Source of the DNA: Listeria fleischmannii subsp. fleischmannii LU2006-1
Lineage (GTDB): Bacteria > Bacillota > Bacilli > Lactobacillales > Listeriaceae
Direction: 5' to 3'
Length of the DNA stretch: 64,000 nucleotides
NCBI RefSeq assembly: GCF_000344175.1
Contig: NZ_ALWW01000009.1
Coordinates: 1-64,000 of the forward strand
This document shows, piece after piece, positions 11,640 through 20,388 of the stretch (positions are counted from its first letter, which is position 1; the number at the start of each line of letters is the position of its first letter). The position numbers and the translations under genes are program-made. The notes beneath the pieces are model-generated. The model was not told where the DNA came from, ran no database searches, and saw only the letters and a list, made by a program, of their open reading frames with translations.

Positions 11640-13905
11640 CTAATCGAATTTTACGGTCTTTTCAAGCGTAAAGTGAAATCCTTTTTGAAAGGTATAGGTC
11701 ATCATTCCATTCTCATCTGTACGTAAAATCGAAACTTGATTTTTATTCAAAGTGGATAAGGTTTCAGGATGTGGATGACCGAAACGATTATTTAAACCGG
11801 ATGAAATTATCGCAATTTGTGGCTTTACAGCTTTAACAAAAGCATCGGTTGTGGAGGTTTTACTCCCGTGATGCGCTATTTTTAAAATATCAGCAGAAAT
11901 ATTTTGTTTGAGTAAGGCTTCCTCTGCATCTGCTTCAATATCGCCAGTAAATAACCAGACTAGGCCATCAAGGTGCGCTCGAATCACTAGTGAATCATTG
12001 TTACCTCCTTCTCCTTTTTGAGCAGGATAGATGACTTCTAGCCTATTTTCTCCGTACTGAAATGTTGCTCCTGCCAAGAGTTCTTTTACTGGAATTTCAG
12101 GTAAGTTCATTAGCATTTTGCTTAAAATAGCTTTTTGAGAGGATCCCGCTCCAATACAGATTTCTTCAATTTGAATTTCATCAGCTAACTCATCAAGTGC
12201 TTCCATATGATCTGCATCAGCATGCGTGACAAAAACTTTATCAAGTTGCCTAATTCCTCTTGCTTTTAAACTAGGCACAAGAACACTCGAGCCAACCAAA
12301 TATTCTTTTCGTTTCTTCATCCACTCCTCTTTTTCAAAAGGTAGTGTTCCTCCGGTATCAATTAAAAAGGTTCCGGCGTTTTTGGGTAGTTGGATTAAAA
12401 TGCTGTCGCCTTGTGATACATCAATGATTACGACTTCTCCATTTAAGGGAAAATGTTGCCAGTAGCACGCACTAAAATATACTACAACTAAAACTAATGC
12501 TCGTTTCGTATATCCTTTTTCTACAAAATAAAAAATAAAGTAGAGGCCGATGATAAAGGACCAAAGAAATAGGCTACTTGGTCTGCCAGAAATAATGCTT
12601 TTTACAGGAAAATTTGCCAATATTTGAGTCATCCATTCAGTAAATTGAAGCACTAGGGTAAGCATATAGTTTGGAACAAAAAATAAAACTGGGTGAATCG
12701 ATGCGAAAAAGCTAATTAAAACAAGTGGCACAATAACAGCTGAAAACAGCGGGACATACACGATATTAAGTAAAATACCAACAATCGAAAACTCATAGAA
12801 ATGGAACATCATCACAACGGAAGAGGCTAGCGTTGAGATAAGAGAAATATAAAATCCCAGTTGCCACTTATTGGATATAGTGTTTAAAATCCGCTTAGAG
12901 AGTATGATAGCAAAGGCTACGCTATAGGTTAATTGAAATCCTACTTCAAAAATAGTATAGGGGTTTAAGAGAACAAACAGAATGAAGGTTAGTGAAATCG
13001 CTGTGAGTGTGGATATTTTTTTTGCAGTAAGCAAGACTAAAAAACTCATCCCAGCTGCTCTTAAAACTGGTGGATTAAAACCAGCTAAGAGCGCATAGGC
13101 AGGGATTAAAAAAAGTAGAATAATTCGACTTGTCTCACGTGTTATCCCAAAGCGTAGTAAGGCACTATAAAATAAAGATACGAATAAATTGACATGCAAA
13201 CCAGAAATAGCTAATAAATGGACCACGCCCAATTTTTGATATTGGCTAAATATCTGTTCGTCAAAAAGATCTTTCTCTCCCACCGTTAATGCAGCGATGT
13301 AGGGTGTGATTTCCGGATTAAAAGTTCGGTCAATATATTGGATAATCGAATGCCTCATATTTTCCACTCTTTGGAAAAAGGTAGGATGCTTCACAGAGCC
13401 TAGTGCGATATTCGAAGCCTTGGCGATATAATGAATACCTGAACGTTTTAAATAGGTTTGATAATTAAATTGAAAATCATTTCGATTTGGGGAAGGTTGT
13501 TCTAAGCTGGCAACAGCCGTAAAGGAAGTTCCCAGTTTCAAATTTTGAAAGGATGCTTTTTCTGCTTTTGTTTTGATTTGATAGGTGACCAAAATTTTTT
13601 CATCCTTGTAAGATGAAACAAATTGCATTTTATCCCCGTCTATTTTAAATTTTGATTCGATTGTAGCGTCTAACTGAATTTCTCCAGGTCGTAAACGAGA
13701 CTCGTTTCGTTGTTCTATAAATGTCACATAAACGAATGTCATACACATAACCATAAAAAGAATTAAAAATTGTTTTATTCGCTAAACTAAGGTATACGCA
13801 TAATAAAATACTAACAATAAAAAAAAGAGGAGTCCAAAAGACTCCCAAACTTGAAAAAATGATAACCAAGACCGAAAAAAATACATATCGTTCGATGGCT
13901 TTCAC
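11640..13905 (-). CDS. comEC: DNA uptake channel protein ComEC, frameshifted as read
   Basis: ComEC forms the membrane channel for single-stranded DNA in competence; in Listeria the Com apparatus has also been linked to phagosomal escape. The N-terminal membrane segments are read from GTG 13905 (MKAIERYVFF). The frame changes at a run of four T at 13773-13776, where three would give ANKQFLILFMVMCM and join the 704-residue remainder. That part has an OB-like domain, the Competence membrane domain (GEKDLFDEQIF, LLAISGLHVNLF) and a C-terminal metallo-beta-lactamase-like domain (THADADHMEAL, IAHHGSKTSTT). Corrected length is about 754 residues. Probably a homopolymer error. Confidence 0.9.
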
Positions 13906-13913
13906 TCCATTTC

Positions 13914-14473
13914 TTAAGATAGTCTGTTTGTCATGTTTAAATAGAGTTTTTCTGCATATTCTTCTGGTATTTTTTCATCGATTGCGGCTTGTTTGATTTC
14001 ATTTAATATCTCCGCTTTATTGATTTCCTCACCCCGGAAAATATGTGAATCAAACGGGATTTTTTTAAGTTCAACACCCGCTTGTTCAAATAATTCGATG
14101 GCATAAGGGTGATTTTTATAGTCTTCTGCATAACAAACGGTTTTATCCCAGCTTGAATAATAGATTTACAACATGCCACGCACGGGAAATGAGTCACATA
14201 CATTTCTGCTTTATCTGTGGATGCACCAAATTTAGCACATTGTAAAATCGCGTTCATTTCGGCATGAATCGTGCGAATACAATGACCTTCCACGACTAAG
14301 CAGCCATGTTCAGCGCAGTGATCCCCTCCTGCAATTGAGCCATTATAGCCGCCTGCAATAATCCGCTTATCTCGCACAATGGTTGCTCCTACCATTAGAC
14401 GTGTACATGTGCTTCTTGAAGAAATTAAATGGCTTTGTGCCATAAAAAACTGGTCCCAAGCAATACGTTTCAT
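13914..14473 (-). CDS. comEB: ComE operon protein 2, dCMP deaminase-like, frameshifted as read
   Basis: The protein has the zinc-binding cytidine/deoxycytidylate deaminase motifs HAEMNAI and PCVACCKSII. The reading frame is lost at 14141-14144: four T stand where five would restore QAGIKTVCYAEDYKNHPYAIELFEQAGVE-like sequence and carry it to a TAA at 13914, giving 186 residues. ComEB is not required for transformation in Bacillus; a recent role proposed there is in positioning competence proteins. It sits between comEA and comEC, as expected. Probably a sequencing error. Confidence 0.9.
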
Positions 14474-14534
14474 GATTCTACCTCACTTTCATCTTTAAGT
14501 ATAAATTTGAACTTTTAGGTAGTCAATCAAAATT

Positions 14535-15128
14535 TTAGGCTTCTAAATACTCTTTTAATTTCTCGACGGTTTTTGCTCCAATCCCGCTCACATTTTTTAA
14601 GTCATCAATCGTTTGAAACAGCCCTTCTTTTTCGCGATAATCAAGAATAGCTTTTGCTTTCGCCTCTCCAATCCCCGGAACCTCTTGTAAATCACTAATA
14701 GAAGCCTGATTCACATTTATCTTTTGTTCTTTTTGATTAGACGTGTTTGCATTAGAAGCGATTTCCGTCTCGCCAATTTTAAACACTGTAATCACCATTT
14801 CATCTTTTAACTTTTCAGCCAAATTGATGGCATTTTTATCCGCTTCATCTGTAAATCCCCCTGAGACAGCAATCGCATCTTTCACTCTTCCATCAACCGC
14901 AATTTCATAAACTCCTGGCTTTTTAATCGCTCCTTTCACATCCACAATAACTGTTTGTTTTTTAGTATTTTCCACTTTTTCTACTTCTTGTTTTTCTGAA
15001 AGTGGTCTAATTTCTTCTTTTGCACTGCTATTTGGTGATTGTAACAACATATAGCCGACAAGAAGCAAAAACGCAATTCCTACACCAAGCCAAACCCACT
15101 TTGGAAATTTTTCATATAGTTCTTTCAT
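14535..15128 (-). CDS. comEA: Competence DNA receptor ComEA
   Basis: ComEA is the membrane-anchored receptor that binds double-stranded DNA at the cell surface. The 197-residue protein has one N-terminal membrane segment (about residues 10-30), a SLBB-like domain (VDVKGAIKKPGVYEI), a polar linker, and a C-terminal helix-hairpin-helix DNA-binding domain (NVNQASISDLQEVPGIG and NVSGIGAKTVEKL). AAAGGAGAAAAAG precedes the ATG. It heads the comE operon. A terminator upstream (15188-15224) separates it from the yqeM-like gene, so it should have its own promoter in the 60-base gap; I find no convincing sigma-A site or ComK box there. Confidence 0.95.
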   Translation of the reverse strand: MKELYEKFPKWVWLGVGIAFLLLVGYMLLQSPNSSAKEEIRPLSEKQEVEKVENTKKQTVIVDVKGAIKKPGVYEIAVDGRVKDAIAVSGGFTDEADKNAINLAEKLKDEMVITVFKIGETEIASNANTSNQKEQKINVNQASISDLQEVPGIGEAKAKAILDYREKEGLFQTIDDLKNVSGIGAKTVEKLKEYLEA

Positions 15129-15187
15129 TCTTTTTCTCCTTTTACTTTTACTTATTCGCCATAAACAGCCCTTTTCCTCGTCATTAA

Positions 15188-15224
15188 CGAAAAAAAAGAA
15201 AGTAGCTTTTTAAACTACTTTCTT
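15188..15224 (-). terminator. Terminator after the yqeM-like methyltransferase gene
   Basis: AAGAAAGTAG and CTACTTTCTT form a 10-bp stem (15196-15205, 15215-15224) followed on the minus strand by a long T tract. The stem includes the stop codon of the upstream gene. Confidence 0.8.
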
Positions 15225-15946
15225 GCTAAAAAGAAGATTCTCTCACTTTTTTCATGTGGTTTTTCCAGTGAAAAATCTGCATAGACCTCTATTTTTTTGA
15301 ATCCTGTTGCCATTAATTTATTTTCATAAACGTTTATGGGATAGGTGCGTTCTTTGTGAAGTTCGTCTTTTCTTGTATACGTGCCGTCCGCATTTTCAAT
15401 AAAAAACGTTAATTCATGCTCAACAGAATGCGGCAGCTCCCCTACAAAAGAATTCCAAATCACAGAAACAGCACTATCACTATCGCCGTAGCTATAATCA
15501 CGAAAGCCTACATCCACCTTGTACACGGAATGCACATCAAAAAGAAATACACCATCCTGATTAAGATGCTCATAAACTCGCTGAAACGTGGCCATAAGCT
15601 CTTCCTCGGTTTCTAAATAGTTAAGGGAATCGCAAAAACAGGTGACAACATCAAAAGCGCTTTTGGGATGAAAATAGGCCATATTTTCTTTTGAAAAAGA
15701 AATAGGTAAGTTAATCGCATTTATTTTATCTTGGGATACACGAACCATTTCCGCTGACAAATCAAGCCCTGTCACATCATAACCTAGAAAATGCATCCGA
15801 ATCGCAAACTCGCCTGTTCCGCTTGCAAGATCAAGTAAGGCCCCTTTAGCTTGAGGCAATACTTGACGTGCAAAATCCGCCCATTCATCATACAATTCGG
15901 CATCCATCAGTTCATCATAAACAATCGGGAAAAATTCGTAACTCAT
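15215..15946 (-). CDS. SAM-dependent methyltransferase (YqeM-like)
   Basis: A class I methyltransferase of unknown substrate. The SAM-binding motif LLDLASGTGEFAIRM is followed by an acidic residue in GLDLSAEMV and by VTCFCDSLNYL. It is the last gene of the yqeG-yqeH-aroE-yhbY-nadD-yqeK-rsfS cluster, the position of Bacillus yqeM. Two in-frame ATGs are possible: 15946 has GGGG nine bases upstream and is preferred; 15952 is only three bases away from it. The product is about 243 residues. Confidence 0.82.
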   Translation of the reverse strand: MSYEFFPIVYDELMDAELYDEWADFARQVLPQAKGALLDLASGTGEFAIRMHFLGYDVTGLDLSAEMVRVSQDKINAINLPISFSKENMAYFHPKSAFDVVTCFCDSLNYLETEEELMATFQRVYEHLNQDGVFLFDVHSVYKVDVGFRDYSYGDSDSAVSVIWNSFVGELPHSVEHELTFFIENADGTYTRKDELHKERTYPINVYENKLMATGFKKIEVYADFSLEKPHEKSERIFFLARK

Positions 15947-15960
15947 CCGCATAGACCCCT

Positions 15961-16317
15961 TTAGGAAGTAAAGGCTTCTGATACATTTTCAAGTGGCGCA
16001 TCGCCCCAAAGCTTCTCTAAATTATAATAAGAACGCTCATCGCGGTGGAATACATGAACAATCACTTCGCCTAAATCAATTAACACCCACTGTGCAGCAT
16101 CTAAGCCCTCAAGTCTCTTAACTTCTATCTCATGAAGCTGTGCTTGTTCTTTAATTTCACGTGCAATGGCTTCCACTTGTTTATCAGAATTCCCGTGACA
16201 AATCACAAAATAATCCGCAAAACTAGATAAGCCTTTCATATTCAGCGCTAAAATATCTTCCGCGCGTTTATCATCAGCCGCTTTTGCAACTAACATCAGT
16301 ACATCATAACTGTTCAA
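15961..16317 (-). CDS. rsfS: Ribosomal silencing factor RsfS
   Basis: RsfS binds L14 and blocks subunit joining under nutrient limitation. The 118-residue protein matches the family along its length, including KAADDKRAEDI near the N-terminus and ADYFVICHGNSDKQVEAIA. The start is a TTG at 16317 with AAGGAG somewhat far upstream, inside the end of yqeK. It lies three bases after the yqeK stop and is cotranscribed. Confidence 0.93.
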   Translation of the reverse strand: MNSYDVLMLVAKAADDKRAEDILALNMKGLSSFADYFVICHGNSDKQVEAIAREIKEQAQLHEIEVKRLEGLDAAQWVLIDLGEVIVHVFHRDERSYYNLEKLWGDAPLENVSEAFTS

Positions 16318-16320
16318 ATT

Positions 16321-16896
16321 TCAAAACATCTCCTTCTTTATTGAAAACGCAAAATGATTATAAGCCGAGAAAGTATCCGGAAAAATAGGTTGCTCTTTAC
16401 TTGCTAAATACCCAATTGTACGAGAAAGAGCAAACAACATCGCTTTATCTAAAGAAGCCGCGGTGATTTTTCTTGCTTCTTCTACGCCAGGAAAATCTCG
16501 ACCGGGCTCCGTGTAGTCAGCCAAAAAAATAATTTTATCAAGTGTGGACATATTTTCTGTTCCAGTTGTATGCCATCTGATTGCATTTAAAATTTCGTTA
16601 TCTGTAATCCCAAACTCATGCTCCGCCAAATAGGCGCCTATTGGGGCATGCCAAATGGCGTTATTATAATCTAAAAACTCCGGGTTCATTTTTTCTCGAA
16701 TAATTAATTCGCGCGAAAGCTCATCATCATAATACTTGGCATAATCATGTAAAATCGCCGCAATACTCGCCTTTTCTTCGGATTCAAAATAGCGTTTTGC
16801 TAATTCTACAGCCGTTTTTTCAACACCAAGCGTATGAATAAATCTTTTTTCAGGCATAGCTAGGCGAACTTTTTCAAGCATTTCCTCACGTTTCAT
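16321..16896 (-). CDS. yqeK: HD-domain hydrolase YqeK (Ap4A-type)
   Basis: An HD-family phosphohydrolase of 191 residues. Metal-binding motifs are visible: RFIHTLGVEKTA near the N-terminus, AILHDYAKYYDD in the middle, and FLADYTEPGR later. Members of this family in Gram-positive bacteria hydrolyse diadenosine tetraphosphate to ADP. The gene overlaps the end of nadD by 11 bases, and nadD-yqeK pairing is widespread. Confidence 0.9.
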   Translation of the reverse strand: MKREEMLEKVRLAMPEKRFIHTLGVEKTAVELAKRYFESEEKASIAAILHDYAKYYDDELSRELIIREKMNPEFLDYNNAIWHAPIGAYLAEHEFGITDNEILNAIRWHTTGTENMSTLDKIIFLADYTEPGRDFPGVEEARKITAASLDKAMLFALSRTIGYLASKEQPIFPDTFSAYNHFAFSIKKEMF

Positions 16897-17454
16897 ATAA
16901 CTGATGCTCCTTCACATATGAGACAACCTCTTTTGGCAAAAGATAATCAATTGGTTTTTTTTGTGCGACACGTTCGCGTAAAAGTGAAGAAGAAACTGAC
17001 ATCTCCGGTACTTCTACATTCAAAACGGGATAAGGTGTTTGTAGGTCATATTTTGGCCGGTTTACACCTACAAATTGCACTAAGTTCACTAACTGGTCAA
17101 TCTTATACCAATTTGGTAAATATTCTACATATCCCCACCAATAATAAAATAGTAGTCGATATCTGGATTTTCTTCCACCATTTCTTTCATCGTATCATAG
17201 GTATAGGATTTTCCGCTTCGAGTGAGTTCCCTCTCATCCAGTGCAAAAGAAGGGTTATCACAGATTGCTAATTTTAACATTTCAATGCGGTCTTCTGCCT
17301 TCGCGCTGCTTGCTTCTTTATGAGGTGGAACGGAGTTTGGGAGAAAAATAATTTTTGATAGTGAAAGCGCCACCCTCACCTCGTTTGCAATAATTAAATG
17401 CGCGATATGAGGCGGATCAAACGTTCCACCTAAAATACCAACCCGCTTTTTCAT
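16886..17454 (-). CDS. nadD: Nicotinate-nucleotide adenylyltransferase, frameshifted as read
   Basis: NadD converts nicotinate mononucleotide to deamido-NAD, an essential step of NAD synthesis. The N-terminal part shows [14 protein letters not shown] (the nucleotidyltransferase (T/H)xGH-type motif) and ends IIGGDM. The frame breaks at 17128, where a single C stands and two would give [16 protein letters not shown] and rejoin the C-terminal part with the [10 protein letters not shown] motif. Corrected length is 189 residues, standard. Since the enzyme is essential, the indel is most likely an error. Confidence 0.92.
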
Positions 17455-17468
17455 AGTTTCACCTCACA

Positions 17469-17759
17469 TTAAGGTAATACAATTTGTTTTTTATTTTTCG
17501 ATTCTTTGTATAAAATAATCGTGCGCCCAATCACTTGCACTAATTCAGCACCTGAACGGCTGGAAATCGTTTCAGCCACTTCTTCTTTTGGCACTTCGCA
17601 ATTTTGTAAAATTGATACTTTAATAAGTTCACGCGCTTCAAGTGCCTCCGCAATTTGAATAATCATATTCGGTGTTACGCCACCTTTTCCCACTTGAAAA
17701 ATGGGATGAAGAGAATGGGCGTTTTTACGTAAAAATCGTTTTTGTGGATTTGTTAACAT
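17469..17759 (-). CDS. yhbY: CRM-domain RNA-binding protein YhbY
   Basis: A 96-residue protein with a single CRM (KH-like) domain that associates with the large ribosomal subunit precursor. It starts MLTNPQKRFLRKNAHSLHPIFQVGKGG, contains the GxxG-type loop around KGGVT, and ends in the beta strands VQVIGRTIILYK. Place between aroE and nadD matches Bacillus yqeI. Confidence 0.92.
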   Translation of the reverse strand: MLTNPQKRFLRKNAHSLHPIFQVGKGGVTPNMIIQIAEALEARELIKVSILQNCEVPKEEVAETISSRSGAELVQVIGRTIILYKESKNKKQIVLP

Positions 17760-17769
17760 TGTTTTCCTC

Positions 17770-18579
17770 CTATAATGAAGCCAGTACCGCTTTTTTCATT
17801 ACGTCCGTACTTGGCTTCTGGCCTGTCCATAATCTAAAGGCTAGTGCCCCTTGATGTATAAACATTGGCAAACCATTTTGAATGATAGCTTGTCTTTTTT
17901 CCGCTTCTTTTAAAAATAATGTTTTCGCAGGGTTATAAATAATATCGCTGCAAATGGTGCCTGGTTTTAAATGATGGAGTGAAATTGGCGTTTCATCTAT
18001 TGTTTTTGGCAGACCAATGGATGTTGTTTGAATCACGATTGTAAAACTTCCTAACTCCTCTTCCGCCATATCCAGTGAAATCGCTCGGTCATTTTCAAAA
18101 TCGCGAATCATCTCCGCCGCTTTTTGGATAGTTCGGTTTGCAACGGTCACCTGACAACCCACTTTTTCCTTTAGCGCTAAATAAATGCCCTTACTTGCAC
18201 CACCTGCTCCAATGAGTAAGACGTGGTCATTTTTATGGAGCGCTCTTTTTTCAGTAAGACCCAAAAGATAGCCAAGACCATCTGTATTATAGCCAACCCA
18301 CTTCGAATTCCTGCGCACAATCGTATTGACCGCCCCGCACTTTCTTGCAAAATCGTCAAGTTCGTCCAAAAATGGAATGACTCTCTCTTTAAATGGAACC
18401 GTCACATTACAACCTTCTATTTTTTCCAAAAAAAGAGGGAATTCCGTGTCGAACTGTTCTATTGATAATCGCTTCCGCGTATAGTGGGCGTCTATTCCAA
18501 GATCCAAAATCGCAGCGTTGTGCATTTCCGGCGATAATGAATGTGAGATAGGATTTCCAATAACAGCAAAATTTTTCAT
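17770..18579 (-). CDS. aroE: Shikimate dehydrogenase
   Basis: AroE reduces 3-dehydroshikimate to shikimate with NADPH. The substrate site is seen in GNPISHSLSPEMHN and VTVPFKE, the catalytic region in YNTDGLG, and the NADP-binding loop in LLIGAGGASKGI. The start is ATG 18579, with GGGAGGGG upstream; the longer ORF from 18675 runs back into yqeH in another frame and is not real. Product 269 residues. Confidence 0.95.
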   Translation of the reverse strand: MKNFAVIGNPISHSLSPEMHNAAILDLGIDAHYTRKRLSIEQFDTEFPLFLEKIEGCNVTVPFKERVIPFLDELDDFARKCGAVNTIVRRNSKWVGYNTDGLGYLLGLTEKRALHKNDHVLLIGAGGASKGIYLALKEKVGCQVTVANRTIQKAAEMIRDFENDRAISLDMAEEELGSFTIVIQTTSIGLPKTIDETPISLHHLKPGTICSDIIYNPAKTLFLKEAEKRQAIIQNGLPMFIHQGALAFRLWTGQKPSTDVMKKAVLASL

Positions 18580-18593
18580 GATGCCACCCCTCC

Positions 18594-19694
18594 CTAAATA
18601 AGCGGTTCGCGAATCGTTACGTTGACACCTTTTGGCACCCAAGCCGTCACTTTCACATGGCCATTTGGAACACAAACCCAGCCTAAACCTGAAAAAACAA
18701 TATCCGCTTTCTCCCGGATCACAAACTGATGTGGAACAAGTTCAGGCAAATCAGCTAAATCTTCTTCACTTGGTGGGTTTAAAATTAAGCCTCGTTGTGT
18801 TTCATAAAGGTGATTCGCTTTTTCAAGCTTCGTCCGGTGCGGCTCAAGCTGATTCGACATATACACAATAAAGGAAGAACGCTCCCCTTCCGTGAAATCA
18901 AGACGTGCAAGCGCACCAAAGAATAGCGTTTGCGATTGATTTAATTGATAGACGACAGGCTTAATTTCCTTTTTAGGCGTAATTAGTTTTAATGTTTTCG
19001 GGCCTATAAAATGTGCCATTTGATGGTGGTTGATAATACCAGGAGTATCAACTAAAACGCGATTTCCTTCAAGCGGAATTTCAATTTTATCAAGTGTTGT
19101 TCCAGGGAACTGTGATGTTGTAATGACATTATTTTCACCAGTTGCAAATTTAATAATGCGATTGATTAACGTTGATTTTCCAACATTTGTACAACCTACT
19201 ACAAAAACATCTGCGCCATCTCTAAGCTCTTCAATTTGCTCCATCAAGGACTCAAAACCATAACCCTTTTCAGCGCTAATAAGAGCCACATCAGTCGCAC
19301 GCAAACCCAAATCTTTCGCACGAGTTCGCATATAACGTGTCAATTTATCACGTTTTAAAGATTTTGGTAATAAATCCGCTTTATTGCCGACTAAAAGTAC
19401 AGGATTATTCCCAACAAAACGATGTAAGCCAGGTAACCAGCTACCATCGAAATCAAAAATATCCACAACGTAGACAATTAAAGCTTTTTGACTCCCCAAA
19501 TCATTTAAGATTTTCAAAAAATCATCATCTGTTAAAGAAACATCTTGAATTTCATTATAATGTTTTAAGCGAAAGCAGCGCTGACAAATCACTTGTTCTT
19601 TTTCTAGTGAAGATTTTGGTGCATAACCTGGTTTTGATTTATCATCCGACTGAATAATCGCCCCGCACCCTATACATCTTAATTCTTCGGTCAA
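18594..19694 (-). CDS. yqeH: Ribosome biogenesis GTPase YqeH
   Basis: YqeH is a circularly permuted GTPase needed for 30S maturation. It begins with a zinc finger (CIGCG ... CQRC), then the permuted G motifs: G4 NKADLL precedes G1 GCTNVGKSTLINRI, G2/G3 follow (FPGTTLD, DTPG). The C-terminal domain binds RNA. The start is TTG 19694 (MTEELRCIGCG), with TGGGAGGA upstream; it overlaps the yqeG stop by four bases. Product about 366 residues. Confidence 0.95.
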   Translation of the reverse strand: MTEELRCIGCGAIIQSDDKSKPGYAPKSSLEKEQVICQRCFRLKHYNEIQDVSLTDDDFLKILNDLGSQKALIVYVVDIFDFDGSWLPGLHRFVGNNPVLLVGNKADLLPKSLKRDKLTRYMRTRAKDLGLRATDVALISAEKGYGFESLMEQIEELRDGADVFVVGCTNVGKSTLINRIIKFATGENNVITTSQFPGTTLDKIEIPLEGNRVLVDTPGIINHHQMAHFIGPKTLKLITPKKEIKPVVYQLNQSQTLFFGALARLDFTEGERSSFIVYMSNQLEPHRTKLEKANHLYETQRGLILNPPSEEDLADLPELVPHQFVIREKADIVFSGLGWVCVPNGHVKVTAWVPKGVNVTIREPLI

Positions 19695-20212
19695 AGTGAA
19701 TCCTCCCATTCCATTTTTTGCTTTTTAGCTAATCGTTTCAAAATAATACGTTCCATAAAACGATTAAACTTTGTCGCAAGCCCGTCCGTTTCCTTTACTG
19801 GGCGAACAAAAATCGTCATCAACTTTTGTCTATTCCCACCTAAAATATCCGTCATAATTTGGTCGCCAATCATAATGGTTTCCTCAGGCGCCGAGTCAAG
19901 CTCGCGAAGTGCTTTTTTAAAGTTTTTACTAAGTGGCTTTTTCGCTTTGGCTAAATACGGAATTCGTGTAGCGCGAGCAACCCGGTCCACACGTTCCTCT
20001 GAATTATTCGATAAAATCATCACTTTAATACCTTCTGCTTCAAGTAATGTAAACCAGTTCATAATTTCGTGCGTCGCATCCATCTCATCCCAAGCAAGTA
20101 AAGTATTGTCCAAATCTGTTAAAATTGTGGTTTTGCCTAAACTTCTAACATGTTCTGCCGTAATTCCAAACGGAGAGTTTAACATCCTGTCTGGTGAAAA
20201 TTGCTTTAACAC
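19691..20212 (-). CDS. yqeG: HAD-superfamily phosphatase YqeG
   Basis: A 173-residue HAD IIIA-type phosphatase. Motif I is LTDLDNTLLAWD, motif II is VMILSNNSEERV, motif III is around KKPLSKNFKKAL, and motif IV is MIGDQIMTDILGG. The substrate is probably a phosphorylated small molecule (phosphatidylglycerophosphate phosphatase activity is known for relatives), but the sequence does not settle it. Starts with GTG at 20212. First gene of its cluster; no clear promoter in the 176-base gap to pepF. Confidence 0.9.
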   Translation of the reverse strand: MLKQFSPDRMLNSPFGITAEHVRSLGKTTILTDLDNTLLAWDEMDATHEIMNWFTLLEAEGIKVMILSNNSEERVDRVARATRIPYLAKAKKPLSKNFKKALRELDSAPEETIMIGDQIMTDILGGNRQKLMTIFVRPVKETDGLATKFNRFMERIILKRLAKKQKMEWEDSL

Positions 20213-20293
20213 TCATTTGCACCCCATTTTATATAGTATAAATTCTGCAAGTACTATCATACCGTGATTTACAGAGATAATCTACAAATTTTA

Positions 20294-20341
20294 CCATCTT
20301 TCTGCTTTTTTTACAAAAAAAGATGGATTTAATGCTATAAT
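20294..20341 (+). promoter_or_regulatory. pepF promoter with overlapping dyad
   Basis: TGCTATAAT (-10 at 20336-20341) is an extended -10 sequence. No well-spaced -35 is seen; TTTACA is 20 bases upstream. An inverted repeat CCATCTTT (20294-20301) and AAAGATGG (20319-20326) covers the -35 region and could be an operator or a terminator remnant. Confidence 0.5.
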
Positions 20342-20388
20342 GATGGAGAAATATACTTCAATTAAGCGTATGATAGGGAGGAAAAACC

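Noticed and set aside
15129-15187. ComK box upstream of comEA
   Set aside because: I could not find the paired AAAA-N5-TTTT motif in this short gap, so ComK control is not claimed.
18580-18675. N-terminal extension of aroE
   Set aside because: The extra 32 codons overlap yqeH in another frame, and the Shine-Dalgarno sequence lies just before the internal ATG.
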